Notes: generated by a model not told the origin, from the sequence alone. Shown: positions 24,185 through 33,872, counted from the first letter of the stretch. The stretch is DNA of 64,000 nt from DATAAP01 sp041690495 (GCA_041690495.1 JAWLHE010000006.1:1-64000); one strand, 5' to 3'. Numbers and translations are program-made.

Positions 24185-25444
24185 ATGCGGGCTCCCAGCA
24201 CACCACGCGGCCGATTCTTCCTCCTTTTCGGGACGCTGGCCATCATGTTCTCGCTCGGACAGCTCAACCGCAGCGCCGGCAGCGTGCTGTCCCCGGTGCT
24301 CAACGAAGAGCTCACCCTTGGCGCGCTGCGGCTCTCGATCGTGATCGGCGTCATGTTTCTGGCGCAAGGACTGATGCAGCTCCCGGCGGGCGTGCTGCTC
24401 GACCGCTTCGGGCCGCGCCTCACGATTCCGGCATTGTCGGCGATCGCGGCTCTGGGCTCATTCGTATTCGGCATGTCGCAGGGCTGGCTCGGTCTCGCGA
24501 TCGGCCGCGCGCTCATCGGCATCGGCTTCGCCGCGGTCATGTCCGGGACCTATGTGCTGTTCACACGCTGGGTCCCGGCGGACCGGTTCTCGGTCGTTTC
24601 CGGCCGCTTCCTGTTCATAGGCGGGATCGGCGGTCTTCTCGCGACGACGCCGCTGGCGGCGTCGATCGAAATGATTGGCTGGCGCATCACGTTCATATTG
24701 CTCGGAATCGCGACGCTCGCGGTGTGCGTCCTGACCTATGCCATGGTTCGCGATGCGCCGGATGCAGACGCAAAGGCAGTAGCGCCGGCAACCGTGAGCC
24801 TGCTGGACACGATCCGGGGCGTCGGCGAGGTGCTGCGCAACAAGGCGATATGGCCGATGCTGATCGTGGGCATATGCATCTACAGCCCCTCGCAGGTCCT
24901 GCTGGGGATCTGGGCCGGCCCCTTCCTGCAGGACATCCACGGCCTGAATGCCATCGACCGCGGCTATGTCCTGCTGGCCATGGCGATGGCGATGAATACG
25001 GGCGCCTTGATATTCGGGCCGCTCGAGCGGCGGTTCAACGCGCGCAAGGCGATCATCCTCGCCAGCATGCTGCTGATCGCGCTCCTGTTCTCGCTGCTGG
25101 CGGCCATTGCGTTTGCGTCGCTGTGGCAGACCATCGCGCTGTTCATCGTGATTCCGCTGGTCTCGCCGTTCTTCATCGTTGTCATGTCGCACGCCCAGGC
25201 CCTGTTCCCGCGCGGCGCGGCGGGACGGGCCATGACATCCGTGAACATGTTTGCCGTCGCCGGCATTTTCATCATGCAGAACGTCACCGGAGCCGTGGTC
25301 AGCGCGGTGCCGCACGAGACCGGCACGGGATCGCTGACGGGATACCGGCTGGTCTTCGCCCTCATGGCGGCGACGTTCGTTCTTGCGACGCTGATCTACA
25401 GCCTGACGCCGGAGATCAGGCACAGCGATCGCGGATCGACCTGA
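24185..25444 (+). CDS. Major facilitator superfamily transporter
   Basis: 419 residues with twelve predicted membrane segments. The start is taken at the ATG at 24185 (RAPSTPRGRFFLLFGTLAIM); an ATG at 24098 is in frame but adds a non-hydrophobic tail. The MFS loop 2-3 signature appears as GVLLDRFGPRLTIPAL. The closest type is the organic-anion/sugar-acid group (LNRSAGSVLSPVLNEEL). It is convergent with the enoyl-CoA hydratase gene and divergent from a catabolic operon, so uptake of the catabolic substrate or an intermediate is plausible. Confidence 0.85.
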   Translation: MRAPSTPRGRFFLLFGTLAIMFSLGQLNRSAGSVLSPVLNEELTLGALRLSIVIGVMFLAQGLMQLPAGVLLDRFGPRLTIPALSAIAALGSFVFGMSQGWLGLAIGRALIGIGFAAVMSGTYVLFTRWVPADRFSVVSGRFLFIGGIGGLLATTPLAASIEMIGWRITFILLGIATLAVCVLTYAMVRDAPDADAKAVAPATVSLLDTIRGVGEVLRNKAIWPMLIVGICIYSPSQVLLGIWAGPFLQDIHGLNAIDRGYVLLAMAMAMNTGALIFGPLERRFNARKAIILASMLLIALLFSLLAAIAFASLWQTIALFIVIPLVSPFFIVVMSHAQALFPRGAAGRAMTSVNMFAVAGIFIMQNVTGAVVSAVPHETGTGSLTGYRLVFALMAATFVLATLIYSLTPEIRHSDRGST

Positions 25445-25448
25445 AAAC

Positions 25449-26222
25449 CTAGAATGCCGGGCGCCGCTTCTCCTTGAACGCAGCGAAGCCCTCGGCGAAT
25501 TCGGCCGTCGACAGGCAGAATGGCTGGCCGAGCGCCTCCATCTCGAGCGACGTCTCGAGATCGGCAGGTGACTGCGCCAGCTGGCGCTTCGTCATCCCCA
25601 GGGCATGCCGCGGCAGTGCCGCAAGCTCGCCCGCCAGCTCGATCGCCCGCGAGCGCACGTCCGGGTCGGGAACCAGGACGTCGGCCAGACCGATGTCCAG
25701 CGCTTCCTGACCGCGGTAGTTTCGCGCGTAGAGCAGTGCATTGCGCGCCCGCGCGACGCCGATGCGCCGCGCCACCGAATACGTCACGCCGAAATCGGGG
25801 ATCAGGCCGACCTTCAGAAACGGAAATCCGATCGTCGCGCTCTGGCCGAGAACGATCGTGTCGGCACAAAGGGCGAGCCCGGCGCCCGCTCCCATCGCGA
25901 ATCCCTCGACGGCGGCAATGACCGGCTTGTCCGCGTTGACGAGCAGCCGGACCACCTTGTGACCGCTCTGCAGCCTGGCGCGCGCCGCTTGAACATCCAG
26001 CCCCGCCAGCGTCGTGAGATCGCCGCCGGCGCAGAACGTGCCTCCCTCTCCGGTCAGGATGACGGCGCGAATGGACGGCTCGTTCAGCGCCGATGCCAGG
26101 CAGTCCAGAAGGCGTTGCCGCACGTTGTCGTCGATTGCATTGCGCCGCTCGGGCCGGTTGATGGAGACCACCGCGATCCGCTCGCTCGGCTGCGATGTCA
26201 CCACCACGTTCGGGACACTCAT
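25449..26222 (-). CDS. Enoyl-CoA hydratase/isomerase family protein lacking hydratase glutamates
   Basis: 257 residues of crotonase fold. The oxyanion segments TFCAGGDLTTL and GFAMGAGAGLALCAD are intact. Where the first catalytic glutamate (PE) is expected the sequence reads FPFLKVGLIPDFGVTY, and the second position near RNALLY is not Glu either. The Asp in LIPD matches PaaG-type isomerases. It follows the three ligase genes by 20 nt, so probably an enoyl-CoA isomerase or related reaction on the activated substrate. Confidence 0.83.
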   Translation of the reverse strand: MSVPNVVVTSQPSERIAVVSINRPERRNAIDDNVRQRLLDCLASALNEPSIRAVILTGEGGTFCAGGDLTTLAGLDVQAARARLQSGHKVVRLLVNADKPVIAAVEGFAMGAGAGLALCADTIVLGQSATIGFPFLKVGLIPDFGVTYSVARRIGVARARNALLYARNYRGQEALDIGLADVLVPDPDVRSRAIELAGELAALPRHALGMTKRQLAQSPADLETSLEMEALGQPFCLSTAEFAEGFAAFKEKRRPAF

Positions 26223-26242
26223 CTTGGACTCCTGCGGATTGA

Positions 26243-27898
26243 CTAGCGTTGCCGGCTCACGGCGCCTGCGTCTGCCCGCACCAGTGCCAGCGCCTGTTCG
26301 CGCAGCCGGAATTTCTGGATCTTCTCGGTACCGCCGGTTAGCGGAAGCGCATCGACGAAGTGAAAGTACGTGGGAACCTTGAACGACGCCAGCCGGGCGC
26401 GAAGAAACGCCGCCAGCTCGTCCCCGTCAGGTCGGGTCCCGGCGCGCGGAATCACGAACGCAACTCCGGCCTCGCCGAATTCGGGATGAGGAACGCTGAC
26501 GATCGCCCCCGCCCGGACATTCGGATGCCGGCCTAGCACGGCCTCGACTTCCGGGACCGAGACGTTGAATCCCTTGTGCTTGTAGCCGTCCCCGAGGCGC
26601 CTTTGGAACACGAGCGTGCCGTCGGGTCTGAGGAGCCCTGCGTCCCCGGAGCGCAGCCATCCGTCCGGCGTGATCGCCCGGCGCGTTTCATCGGGCTTGT
26701 TGTAGTAGCCGGGCATGACGCAGTAGCCGCCGATCCATATCTCTCCAGGCGAATCCGGCGGCATGTCGCGGCCGCTTTCGGGATCGACCACGCGGATCAG
26801 GCAGCCGGGCAGCGGGCGGCCCTGTGAAGCCAGCCGGTCCTCGAGCGGTTCGTCCCAGCGGCAGCGCGTCACCAGTCCGGTCGACTCGGTCAGGCCATAA
26901 CCCGTCACGACCCCGCCCACGCCGAGATCGAGCGCAGCCTGACGCAACACCACCGGGTCGCTGCTCAGCACGACGCCGACCCGCAGACGGTGCAGATCGC
27001 GTCGGTCGAACCGCGGATTCTGGAGGAGTGCCGATATCATCGCCGGCAGCAGATGGATCGCGGTGCATCGCTCCGCGATCAGGGCGTCCAGACAGGCCGT
27101 TGCATCGAACCGCTCCTCCAGCACGACGCTGGCGCCATGGCTCCAGAACGTCAGGACGCCGTTGAGCGAGCCGAGAACGCCGAACAGCGGCACGCACAAA
27201 TAGAGCCGGTCTTCGGGGCTCAGACCGAGCGTGTTGCCGCCGTCATAAGCCTTGCGCCAGATCGCATGCGTCAGCATCGCGCCCTTGGGCAGCGCCGTGG
27301 TGCCGGAACTATAGGCGATCAATGCGGGCCGGTCGGGATCGCCCGCAACGGGCGGCACCGGGAGATCGCGATCCTCCTGCGACCAGTCGGTGATGGCAGG
27401 CCAGTCCACGCTGGGCGGATCGCACACGACGACGTGACGCAGTGCTGGAAAGACCGGGCTGCCCCGCTCCAACCCGCCGCTCCGCAATTCCGCGGAGGCC
27501 TCCCCCAGCTCCGACAGGAAGTCGCGAAACCCGGGCTGACCCGGCACGATGATGACCCGGCTGTCGGACTGAGCGATCTGATACACGAACTCGTCACGCC
27601 GCAGCCGGGTGTTGAGGAAGACGGCGACGAGCCCCATCTGGGAAGCGCCGAGCCAGTACCAGATGAACTCCGGCCGGTTGGGCATCCAGATCGCCACCTT
27701 GTCGCCCGGCTCGAGCCCGAGCGTTGCAAGTCTCGCGGAAGCGCGGTCCACCTCGCGCCGGACGTCGCTGAATGTGTAGCGGCGGCCGCGGAAGTACAGC
27801 GCCTCGCGCGGCCCGTGCCTCCGCTCGATCGATCGCAACGCCTCGGCATAGGTGATGCCGACGAAAGGGTTAGTGACCGGCACGCCGCGCTCGCTCAC
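26243..27898 (-). CDS. Acyl-CoA synthetase (ANL superfamily), copy 3
   Basis: 551 residues from a GTG at 27898 overlapping the stop of copy 2 (GTGA). Adenylation motifs: ALIAYSSGTTALPKGAMLTH (A3), GYGLTEST (A5), EIWIGGYCVMPGYY, SGDAGLLRPDG (A7) and the acylation lysine in TEKIQKFRLRE (A10). It activates a carboxylic acid to its CoA thioester with ATP. Close paralogue of the two upstream genes. Confidence 0.9.
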   Translation of the reverse strand: MSERGVPVTNPFVGITYAEALRSIERRHGPREALYFRGRRYTFSDVRREVDRASARLATLGLEPGDKVAIWMPNRPEFIWYWLGASQMGLVAVFLNTRLRRDEFVYQIAQSDSRVIIVPGQPGFRDFLSELGEASAELRSGGLERGSPVFPALRHVVVCDPPSVDWPAITDWSQEDRDLPVPPVAGDPDRPALIAYSSGTTALPKGAMLTHAIWRKAYDGGNTLGLSPEDRLYLCVPLFGVLGSLNGVLTFWSHGASVVLEERFDATACLDALIAERCTAIHLLPAMISALLQNPRFDRRDLHRLRVGVVLSSDPVVLRQAALDLGVGGVVTGYGLTESTGLVTRCRWDEPLEDRLASQGRPLPGCLIRVVDPESGRDMPPDSPGEIWIGGYCVMPGYYNKPDETRRAITPDGWLRSGDAGLLRPDGTLVFQRRLGDGYKHKGFNVSVPEVEAVLGRHPNVRAGAIVSVPHPEFGEAGVAFVIPRAGTRPDGDELAAFLRARLASFKVPTYFHFVDALPLTGGTEKIQKFRLREQALALVRADAGAVSRQR

Positions 27899-29532
27899 GC
27901 ATGCGACCTTGCGGCGCCCGCATCGATGCCCAGACGTGCCATGGCGTCCTCCCGCAGGCGGAACTTCTGGATTTTTCCGGTTCCGGCCGTCAGGGGAAAC
28001 TCGCGGACGAACATGACGTGGCGAGGCAGCTTGAAGCTCGACAGCTTCGGCCGGAGAAATGCCAGGATCTCGTCGGCGCTCGGCGACATGCCGTTCTTCG
28101 CGATGACAAACGCGACGCCGACCGCACCCTGATCGCTGTCCGGAATGCCGACCACCGCGGCGGCCTCGACCGCCGGATGCTGCCCCAGCGCGCGCTCGAT
28201 TTCCGCGGGCGCGACATTGAAACCGCGGGTCTTGTACCCGTCGCCAAGTCGTCCCTTGAAGGTGAGCCGTCCGTCCGGCCGGAACAGGCCCAAGTCGCCG
28301 GTCCTGAGCCAGCCGTCTTCGGTGATCGTCCGCTTCGTCTCTTCCGGCTTCTTGTAATAGCCGAGCATCACGCAATAGCCCCGGACCCAGATCTCGCCGG
28401 TTTCACCGGTCGGGATGTCCCGGCCGGTCTCCGGGTCCACGATCTTGACCTCGATGTCCGGCATCGGCTTGCCCTGGGTCGTGAAGCGGTCCTCGCGGGA
28501 ATCGTCCCAGCGGTTGCGCGTGACCACGGTCGTCGTCTCGGTCATTCCGTAGCCGGTCATGACGCCGGGAATGCCGATGCGATCGGCCACCAGGTCCAGC
28601 ACATCGAGATCGGCGCTGAGAACGAACGCGATCCGCAGCGTCGACAGGTCGAAGGATTTCAGGTCCTGAAGGCCGCAGATCTGGTGGATCATCGGCGGCA
28701 GCAGGTGAATGACGGTGCAGCGTTCGGCCGACGCGATTTCCAGGCACTCGCGTGCGTTGAAATGCTCGCCGAGGACGACGCGACCGCCCCTGACCCAGAG
28801 CTGCCCGACCCCGTTCATCGTCGCCATGGATCCGAACAGCGGAATCGAAAGATAGATGCAGTCCTTGTCGGTGAGGTCGATCGGCGTGCCGATGTCCCAG
28901 CTTTTCCGCCAAAGGCAGTGCGAGATCATCGCGCCCTTGGGCAGCGCCGTCGTTCCCGAGCTGTAGGCGATCAGCGCCGGCGCGGCGGGATCGGTTTCCA
29001 TCGCCGGGGCGGGCAGGTCAGCCGACAACGGCACCGACCAGTCGGTCGCGCCGCGATAAAGCGGTCCCGGCGGATCGCAACAAATGACATGGCGCATCTC
29101 GGGCAGCTGACTCGACGCGAGTTTCCCCGGCGTGCCGGACTTGAGCTGCGGACACAGCTCCGCGAGGTCGGAGAGGAAATCGCGGAACCCGCCGGGCCCA
29201 GGCACGATCACGGCCCGGCTGTCCGACTGCGCCAGCTGATAGGCCGCCTCCTCGAGCTTCAGGCGCGTATTGAGCATGACGGCGACGAGACCCATCTGCG
29301 CGGCGCCGAGCCAGTACCAGATGAATTCCGGCCGGTTGGGCATCCAGATCGCCACCTTGTCGCCCGGCTCGAGGCCGATCGAGGCTAGCCGCGCGGAGGC
29401 ACGGTCGGCGTTCTGCTTGAGATCGCGGAAGCTATAACGCTCTTTCCGGAAGACCAGCGCATCGCGCGCACCATACCGGTCCGCCAGAAGCTGCAGACAC
29501 TGCGCGTATGTTTTGTTGGTGAATTCGTTCAC
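27895..29532 (-). CDS. Acyl-CoA synthetase (ANL superfamily), copy 2
   Basis: 545 residues from a GTG at 29532 behind a GAGGAG ribosome site; the TTG at 29550 is less likely because alignment with copy 1 (MNDFAGKTYAE) starts here as MNEFTNKTYAQ. Motifs: ALIAYSSGTTALPKGAMISH, TGYGMTETTTV, GEIWVRGYCVMLGYY, RTGDLGLFRPDG and the lysine in GKIQKFRLRED. Substrate-pocket residues in the central domain differ from the other copies, so specificity may have split. Confidence 0.9.
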   Translation of the reverse strand: MNEFTNKTYAQCLQLLADRYGARDALVFRKERYSFRDLKQNADRASARLASIGLEPGDKVAIWMPNRPEFIWYWLGAAQMGLVAVMLNTRLKLEEAAYQLAQSDSRAVIVPGPGGFRDFLSDLAELCPQLKSGTPGKLASSQLPEMRHVICCDPPGPLYRGATDWSVPLSADLPAPAMETDPAAPALIAYSSGTTALPKGAMISHCLWRKSWDIGTPIDLTDKDCIYLSIPLFGSMATMNGVGQLWVRGGRVVLGEHFNARECLEIASAERCTVIHLLPPMIHQICGLQDLKSFDLSTLRIAFVLSADLDVLDLVADRIGIPGVMTGYGMTETTTVVTRNRWDDSREDRFTTQGKPMPDIEVKIVDPETGRDIPTGETGEIWVRGYCVMLGYYKKPEETKRTITEDGWLRTGDLGLFRPDGRLTFKGRLGDGYKTRGFNVAPAEIERALGQHPAVEAAAVVGIPDSDQGAVGVAFVIAKNGMSPSADEILAFLRPKLSSFKLPRHVMFVREFPLTAGTGKIQKFRLREDAMARLGIDAGAARSHA

Positions 29533-29546
29533 AGGCGAAGGACTCC

Positions 29547-31169
29547 TCAACTGGTCGCGGGGACGCCGGCTCCCAGGCGCGCCAGTGCGAGCTCCCTGAG
29601 CCGATGTTTCTGCACCTTGCCCGTCCCCCCGGTCACTGGCAGCTCGTCGACGACGAAGACATGGTTGGGCAGCTTGTAGGACGCGAGATGCGGCCGCAGG
29701 AATGCGACGATCTCCTCCTCCGCGACCGACTCGCCGGTACGCAGCGTGACGAATGCCGCGCCGATCTCGCCGAACGCCGGGTGAGGCAGCCCCACCACGG
29801 CGGCAGCGGCGACCGCCGGATGGCGAGCGACTGCCGCCTCGACCTCGGCCGCGGAAACATTGAATCCCTTGTGCTTGAAGATGTCCTTGAGGCGGCCTGT
29901 GAAGCGCAGATTCCCGTCTGCGAGCAGCGCGCCGAGATCACCGGTCTTGTACCATCCGTCCGCGGTGAATGTCGCCTTGGTCGCCTCCGGCATCTTGTAA
30001 TAGCCCGCCATCAGGCAATATCCCCGCACCTGGATTTCGCCGGTCTCACCGGCCGGCAGGGCCGCGTTCGTCTCGGGATCGGCGATCCTGACCTCGATGC
30101 CGGGAAACGGCTTGCCATGCGTCGACAGGCGCAGCTCGAGCGGATCGCTCGAGGACGTGCGCGTCACCGCGCTTGATGTCTCGGTGAGGCCGTAGCTGGT
30201 GACGAGATCGCGCATTCCCAGCTGCGTGGCCGCCGCCCGGACGATCTCGCTGTCCATGGTGACGATGATCCCGGTTCGCAGTGTTCCGATGTCGAAGCGG
30301 GCGAAATCCGGATGAGCGAGCATCTGCTGCACCATGACCGGCAGCAGATACATCGCCGTGCAGCGCTGCTCCTGGATGGTCCTCAAGGCCAGGCCGGCGT
30401 CGAACCGCTCTGCCAGCACGACGGACGAGCCGCGCGACCAGAAAGTCAGGACCCCGTTCACATTGGCCAGAATCCCGAACAACGGCACGCACAGATAGAG
30501 CCGATCGTCGGCGGTCTGCGCGAAGCGGTCGCCATGATCGGCGGCCTTGCGCCAGACGTGATGGGTCAGCACCGCGCCCTTCGGCAGCGCCGTCGTGCCG
30601 GAACTGTAGGCAATCAGCGCCGGTGCATCCGGGTTGTGCATGTATGGCAGGATATCCCGCGGCGCCGCGCGCGGCGCCCAGACTGCAGTCCCGCGGTAGC
30701 GTGTCGACGGGCCGAGGGTCAGGACCCAGCGCAGTTCCGGGAGAGCGGCGCATTTCAGTCCGCCCGGATCGCCATCGGCAATCTCCGGACAGAGGCCGAC
30801 GAGGTCGCCGAGAAAATCGCGCACCTCCGCCGCCGCGGGAACGATGACCGCGCGGCTGTCGGACTGCTTCAGCTGATAGGCCACCTCGTCCGCCCTCAGG
30901 CGCGTGTTCAGCATTACCGTGACGAGGCCGATCTGCGACGCGCCGAGCCAGCACCAGAGATAGTCCGGACAGTTCGTCGCCCACAGCGCGACCTTGTCCC
31001 CGGCGCGCAACCCCAGCGTCAGGAGATGCGCGGACGCAGCGTCCGCCTGCGCGCGCAGGTCGGCAAAACTGTAGCGCCGGTCCCCGAACACGAGAGCGGT
31101 GCGATCGCCGAAGCGCGCAGCGAGCAGTGCCAGGGCCTCGGCATATGTCTTGCCCGCAAAGTCATTCAT
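29547..31169 (-). CDS. Acyl-CoA synthetase (ANL superfamily), copy 1
   Basis: 540 residues from the ATG at 31169. Motifs: ALIAYSSGTTALPKGAVLTH, TSYGLTETSSAV, GEIQVRGYCLMAGYY, KTGDLGALLADG and GKVQKHRLREL with the C-terminal catalytic lysine. First gene of the ligase-ligase-ligase-ECH operon, divergent from the MocR-type regulator. The three copies share long identical blocks and clearly arose by tandem duplication. Confidence 0.9.
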   Translation of the reverse strand: MNDFAGKTYAEALALLAARFGDRTALVFGDRRYSFADLRAQADAASAHLLTLGLRAGDKVALWATNCPDYLWCWLGASQIGLVTVMLNTRLRADEVAYQLKQSDSRAVIVPAAAEVRDFLGDLVGLCPEIADGDPGGLKCAALPELRWVLTLGPSTRYRGTAVWAPRAAPRDILPYMHNPDAPALIAYSSGTTALPKGAVLTHHVWRKAADHGDRFAQTADDRLYLCVPLFGILANVNGVLTFWSRGSSVVLAERFDAGLALRTIQEQRCTAMYLLPVMVQQMLAHPDFARFDIGTLRTGIIVTMDSEIVRAAATQLGMRDLVTSYGLTETSSAVTRTSSSDPLELRLSTHGKPFPGIEVRIADPETNAALPAGETGEIQVRGYCLMAGYYKMPEATKATFTADGWYKTGDLGALLADGNLRFTGRLKDIFKHKGFNVSAAEVEAAVARHPAVAAAAVVGLPHPAFGEIGAAFVTLRTGESVAEEEIVAFLRPHLASYKLPNHVFVVDELPVTGGTGKVQKHRLRELALARLGAGVPATS

Positions 31170-31524
31170 GACGAGCGCCAGCCCCGGACCTGCCTGACCT
31201 CGACATCTACACCCGCTGGTTGTCCCTCCCCGCGCCGCCGGCCGGTGCCGCGAGGCGGTCCCGGAACAATGCCCCGCAGCACCGCTACAATGATCATGTG
31301 TTTCCTCCGTACGCACGCACCGGGCGCAAAGCGACTCGCAGTCCGGGGCGCCCGGCTGGTCGCCCGCAGACGAGGGCGGCTTTTCAAATCCTATGGCCTA
31401 CCTCGCCAAATTGGCATATAAGCCTAGGCGCATTGCGCCGACCGAATGGCCGCCCCATCTTTGGATGGTGCAATCTACCTGTCAATGTACTTATAATAAT
31501 AGAAACAATCTGCAGGGCAGAGCA
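31170..31524. other. Divergent regulatory region between the ligase operon and the MocR-type regulator
   Basis: 355 bp without a gene of its own; the regulator frame stays open upstream of its ATG but loses domain character. From 31480 it becomes AT-rich and holds TATAAT at 31492-31497, a good -10 candidate for the regulator, though the -35 is weak. MocR-type proteins usually bind their own divergent region. Confidence 0.45.
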
Positions 31525-32919
31525 ATGAATGACGGGATGTGGGTACCCGATATTTCGAAGATCGATGGCCCGCGTTATCTGGCCGTAGCGGCAGCCATCG
31601 CGAAGGGGATCGACAACGGTGAGTTGCCGCCCGGGTCGCAGCTGCCGCCGCAGCGCGACCTCGCGGAAAAACTCGGCGTGACAGTCGGCACCGTGAGCCG
31701 TGCCTACGCGCTCGCGAAACGTCGCCGCCTGGTCGACGGAGAGGTCGGCCGCGGAACGTTCGTCAAGGGTAACCGGCAAGAAGCACGCGGCGCAAACATC
31801 ATCCCCGAGGGCGATACGCGTACGATCGACCTCGCCTGCTTCCGGTCGCCGGTCGACGGGCTTACCGAGGCTCTCGCCAGGGCGTTTGCCGAGGCCGGAG
31901 AGCGCGCGACCCTGTTTCCGTTGCACAAGTACCCGCCGGCCGCCGGCTTTCTCACGCATCGCACCGCCGGTGCGACATGGATCGGCCGGGTCGGTCTCGA
32001 GGTTCCCCCGGAGAACGTTTTCATCTGCGGCGGCGCCCAGCAGGCGATCCTCATCGCCCTCAATGCCTTCGCGCGGGCCGGCGATGCCGTCGTGACGGAG
32101 AACCTGACCTATTCCGGCGTCAAAGCCCTCTCCGCCTTGCAGGGATTGAGGCTCGAGGGCGTGACGCTGGACGACAAGGGCATGGTGCCGGACGCCCTCG
32201 ATGCGGTTTGCGCGGCGACGAACGCGCGCGTGGTCTATCTGCAGCCCACCGTACACAATCCGACGACTGCCTTGATGCCGGTCGAGCGCCGGCGGCGGAT
32301 CGCGGAGATCGCGCGCGCCCGGGATCTGATCCTGATCGAGGACGATGCCGCGGCGAGCGCGCTGATCGACCGGCCGCCGCCGGTCGCCTCGTTCGCGCCG
32401 GAACGAACCTGCTACATCACCAGCGTATCGAAGAGCATCAGCCCGACCTTCCGGCTCGCCTATGTCGCGGCGGCGCCCAAGCTGCACGAGAGCCTCGTCA
32501 GCACCTTCCACACCATGGCGCTCGCCGTGCCGCCCTTTCCGGCCGAGGTGATGGCATTGATGATCGGCAACGGTGTCGCCGATCAGATCACGCGCCGATA
32601 CCTTCAGGAGATGAGACGCCGGCACGACCTGGCGCTGGAGATCCTCAAACACCATCAGGTCGCCGCGCATCCTGCCGCGTTCTATGCATGGCTGTCGCTG
32701 CCGGCGCACTGGAACGCCGACGATTTCGCCGCGGCGGCCAGGGCCGAAGGCGTCTCGGTGGCGGCGGCCGACAGCTTCGCGGTGGGCCGCGCCGGATCGG
32801 TCCACGCCGTGCGGGTATCGCTGAATCCCGGGTCGAGCATCGAAGTCCTTCGCAACGGCCTCACCGTGCTTACGTCGATCCTGTCCGCGCGTCCTCGGCT
32901 GCGGCCGACGATTATCTAA
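31525..32919 (+). CDS. MocR-type (GntR-aminotransferase) regulator
   Basis: 464 residues from the ATG at 31525. The N-terminal winged helix-turn-helix is QLPPQRDLAEKLGVTVGTVS (about residues 37-56), followed by a fold-type I aminotransferase domain with the PLP lysine in ITSVSKSISPTFRLAYV and the motif LQPTVHNPTTALM. MocR proteins sense PLP adducts or amino compounds and control divergent genes. Here the divergent target is the triple CoA-ligase operon, and an unusual acyl/amino substrate is possible. Confidence 0.88.
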   Translation: MNDGMWVPDISKIDGPRYLAVAAAIAKGIDNGELPPGSQLPPQRDLAEKLGVTVGTVSRAYALAKRRRLVDGEVGRGTFVKGNRQEARGANIIPEGDTRTIDLACFRSPVDGLTEALARAFAEAGERATLFPLHKYPPAAGFLTHRTAGATWIGRVGLEVPPENVFICGGAQQAILIALNAFARAGDAVVTENLTYSGVKALSALQGLRLEGVTLDDKGMVPDALDAVCAATNARVVYLQPTVHNPTTALMPVERRRRIAEIARARDLILIEDDAAASALIDRPPPVASFAPERTCYITSVSKSISPTFRLAYVAAAPKLHESLVSTFHTMALAVPPFPAEVMALMIGNGVADQITRRYLQEMRRRHDLALEILKHHQVAAHPAAFYAWLSLPAHWNADDFAAAARAEGVSVAAADSFAVGRAGSVHAVRVSLNPGSSIEVLRNGLTVLTSILSARPRLRPTII

Positions 32920-32949
32920 CGCCAGGGACGGCATGGGCCATGCGACGGA

Positions 32950-33864
32950 TCAGATCGGGTCCCAGCTGAACACGTCTGCCGACCGGTCCAGCGCGTAGAA
33001 CCCTTTCTTGAGCGCGGGAATCGCGTGCTGTGCGATCGCATCCGGCGTCCACCCCTCGCCGCGATGGACCGACCGCAGCGGCCGCGACTGGCTCATCAGG
33101 AATATCTCGTTGTGGCGGACGGCGAAGATCTGCCCGCTCACGTCGCGGGCCGCATCGCTGGCAAGGAAGACCGCCATGGGCGCGATCTTGTCGGGTGTCA
33201 TGGCCATGATCTTCGCGACGCGCTGGCGCTGCTGATCGGTCTCGGTCGGAATCGTGCCCGTGAGGCGGCTCCACGCCGTCGGCGAAATGCAGTTGGACCG
33301 GACGTTGAACCGCGCCATGTCGAGAGCGATCGACTTCGAGAGGCCGGCGATACCGAGCTTTGCGGCCGCGTAGTTCGCCTGGCCGAAATTGCCGATCAGG
33401 CCGGAGTTCGAAGTCATGTGGATGAACGTCCCGCTCTCCTGCTTGCGGAAGAACGGCGCTGCCGCGCGGGATACGTTGAAGCTGCCCTTGAGATGCACGC
33501 CGACAACCGCGTCCCAATCGGCCTCGGTCATGCGATGGAAGATGACGTCGCGGAGAATCCCGGCATTGTTCACGACACAGTCGATCCGGCCGAACGAATC
33601 GAGCGCGGCCTGGACGATCGCGTGTGCGCCGTCCCATGACGCCACGCTGTCGGTGTTGGCCACGGCCTCGCCGCCGGCCTTGCGTATCTCTTCGACGACC
33701 TCGTCGGCCGGGCCCTTGTCCTGCCCCTCCCCGCGCGCCGACGCGCCGAGATCGTTGATCACGACTTTCGCACCATGCGACGCCATGAGCATCGCGATTG
33801 CACGACCGATTCCCCGTCCGGCACCCGTCACTACGGCGACCTTGCCGTTCAGCATCTTTTCCAT
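32950..33864 (-). CDS. SDR (3-hydroxyacyl-CoA dehydrogenase, MFE-2-like)
   Basis: 304 residues. SDR motifs: VTGAGRGIGRAIAML, VVNNAGILRD, the catalytic region MTSNSGLIGNFGQANYAAAK. The long insert ASARGEGQDKGPADEVVEEI after the second strand is typical of the (3R)-hydroxyacyl-CoA dehydrogenase part of peroxisomal-type multifunctional enzymes. Start at the ATG at 33864; the GTG at 33876 overlapping the thiolase stop is an alternative. Last gene of the HMGCS-like/thiolase/SDR group. Confidence 0.86.
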   Translation of the reverse strand: MEKMLNGKVAVVTGAGRGIGRAIAMLMASHGAKVVINDLGASARGEGQDKGPADEVVEEIRKAGGEAVANTDSVASWDGAHAIVQAALDSFGRIDCVVNNAGILRDVIFHRMTEADWDAVVGVHLKGSFNVSRAAAPFFRKQESGTFIHMTSNSGLIGNFGQANYAAAKLGIAGLSKSIALDMARFNVRSNCISPTAWSRLTGTIPTETDQQRQRVAKIMAMTPDKIAPMAVFLASDAARDVSGQIFAVRHNEIFLMSQSRPLRSVHRGEGWTPDAIAQHAIPALKKGFYALDRSADVFSWDPI

Positions 33865-33872
33865 GGCGAGGG

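Noticed and set aside
27901..29388. 495-codon plus-strand frame opposite acyl-CoA ligase copy 2 (similar ones oppose copies 1 and 3)
   Set aside because: Shadow of the ligase motifs; the same antisense pattern recurs with each paralogue, showing it follows from the sense sequence.
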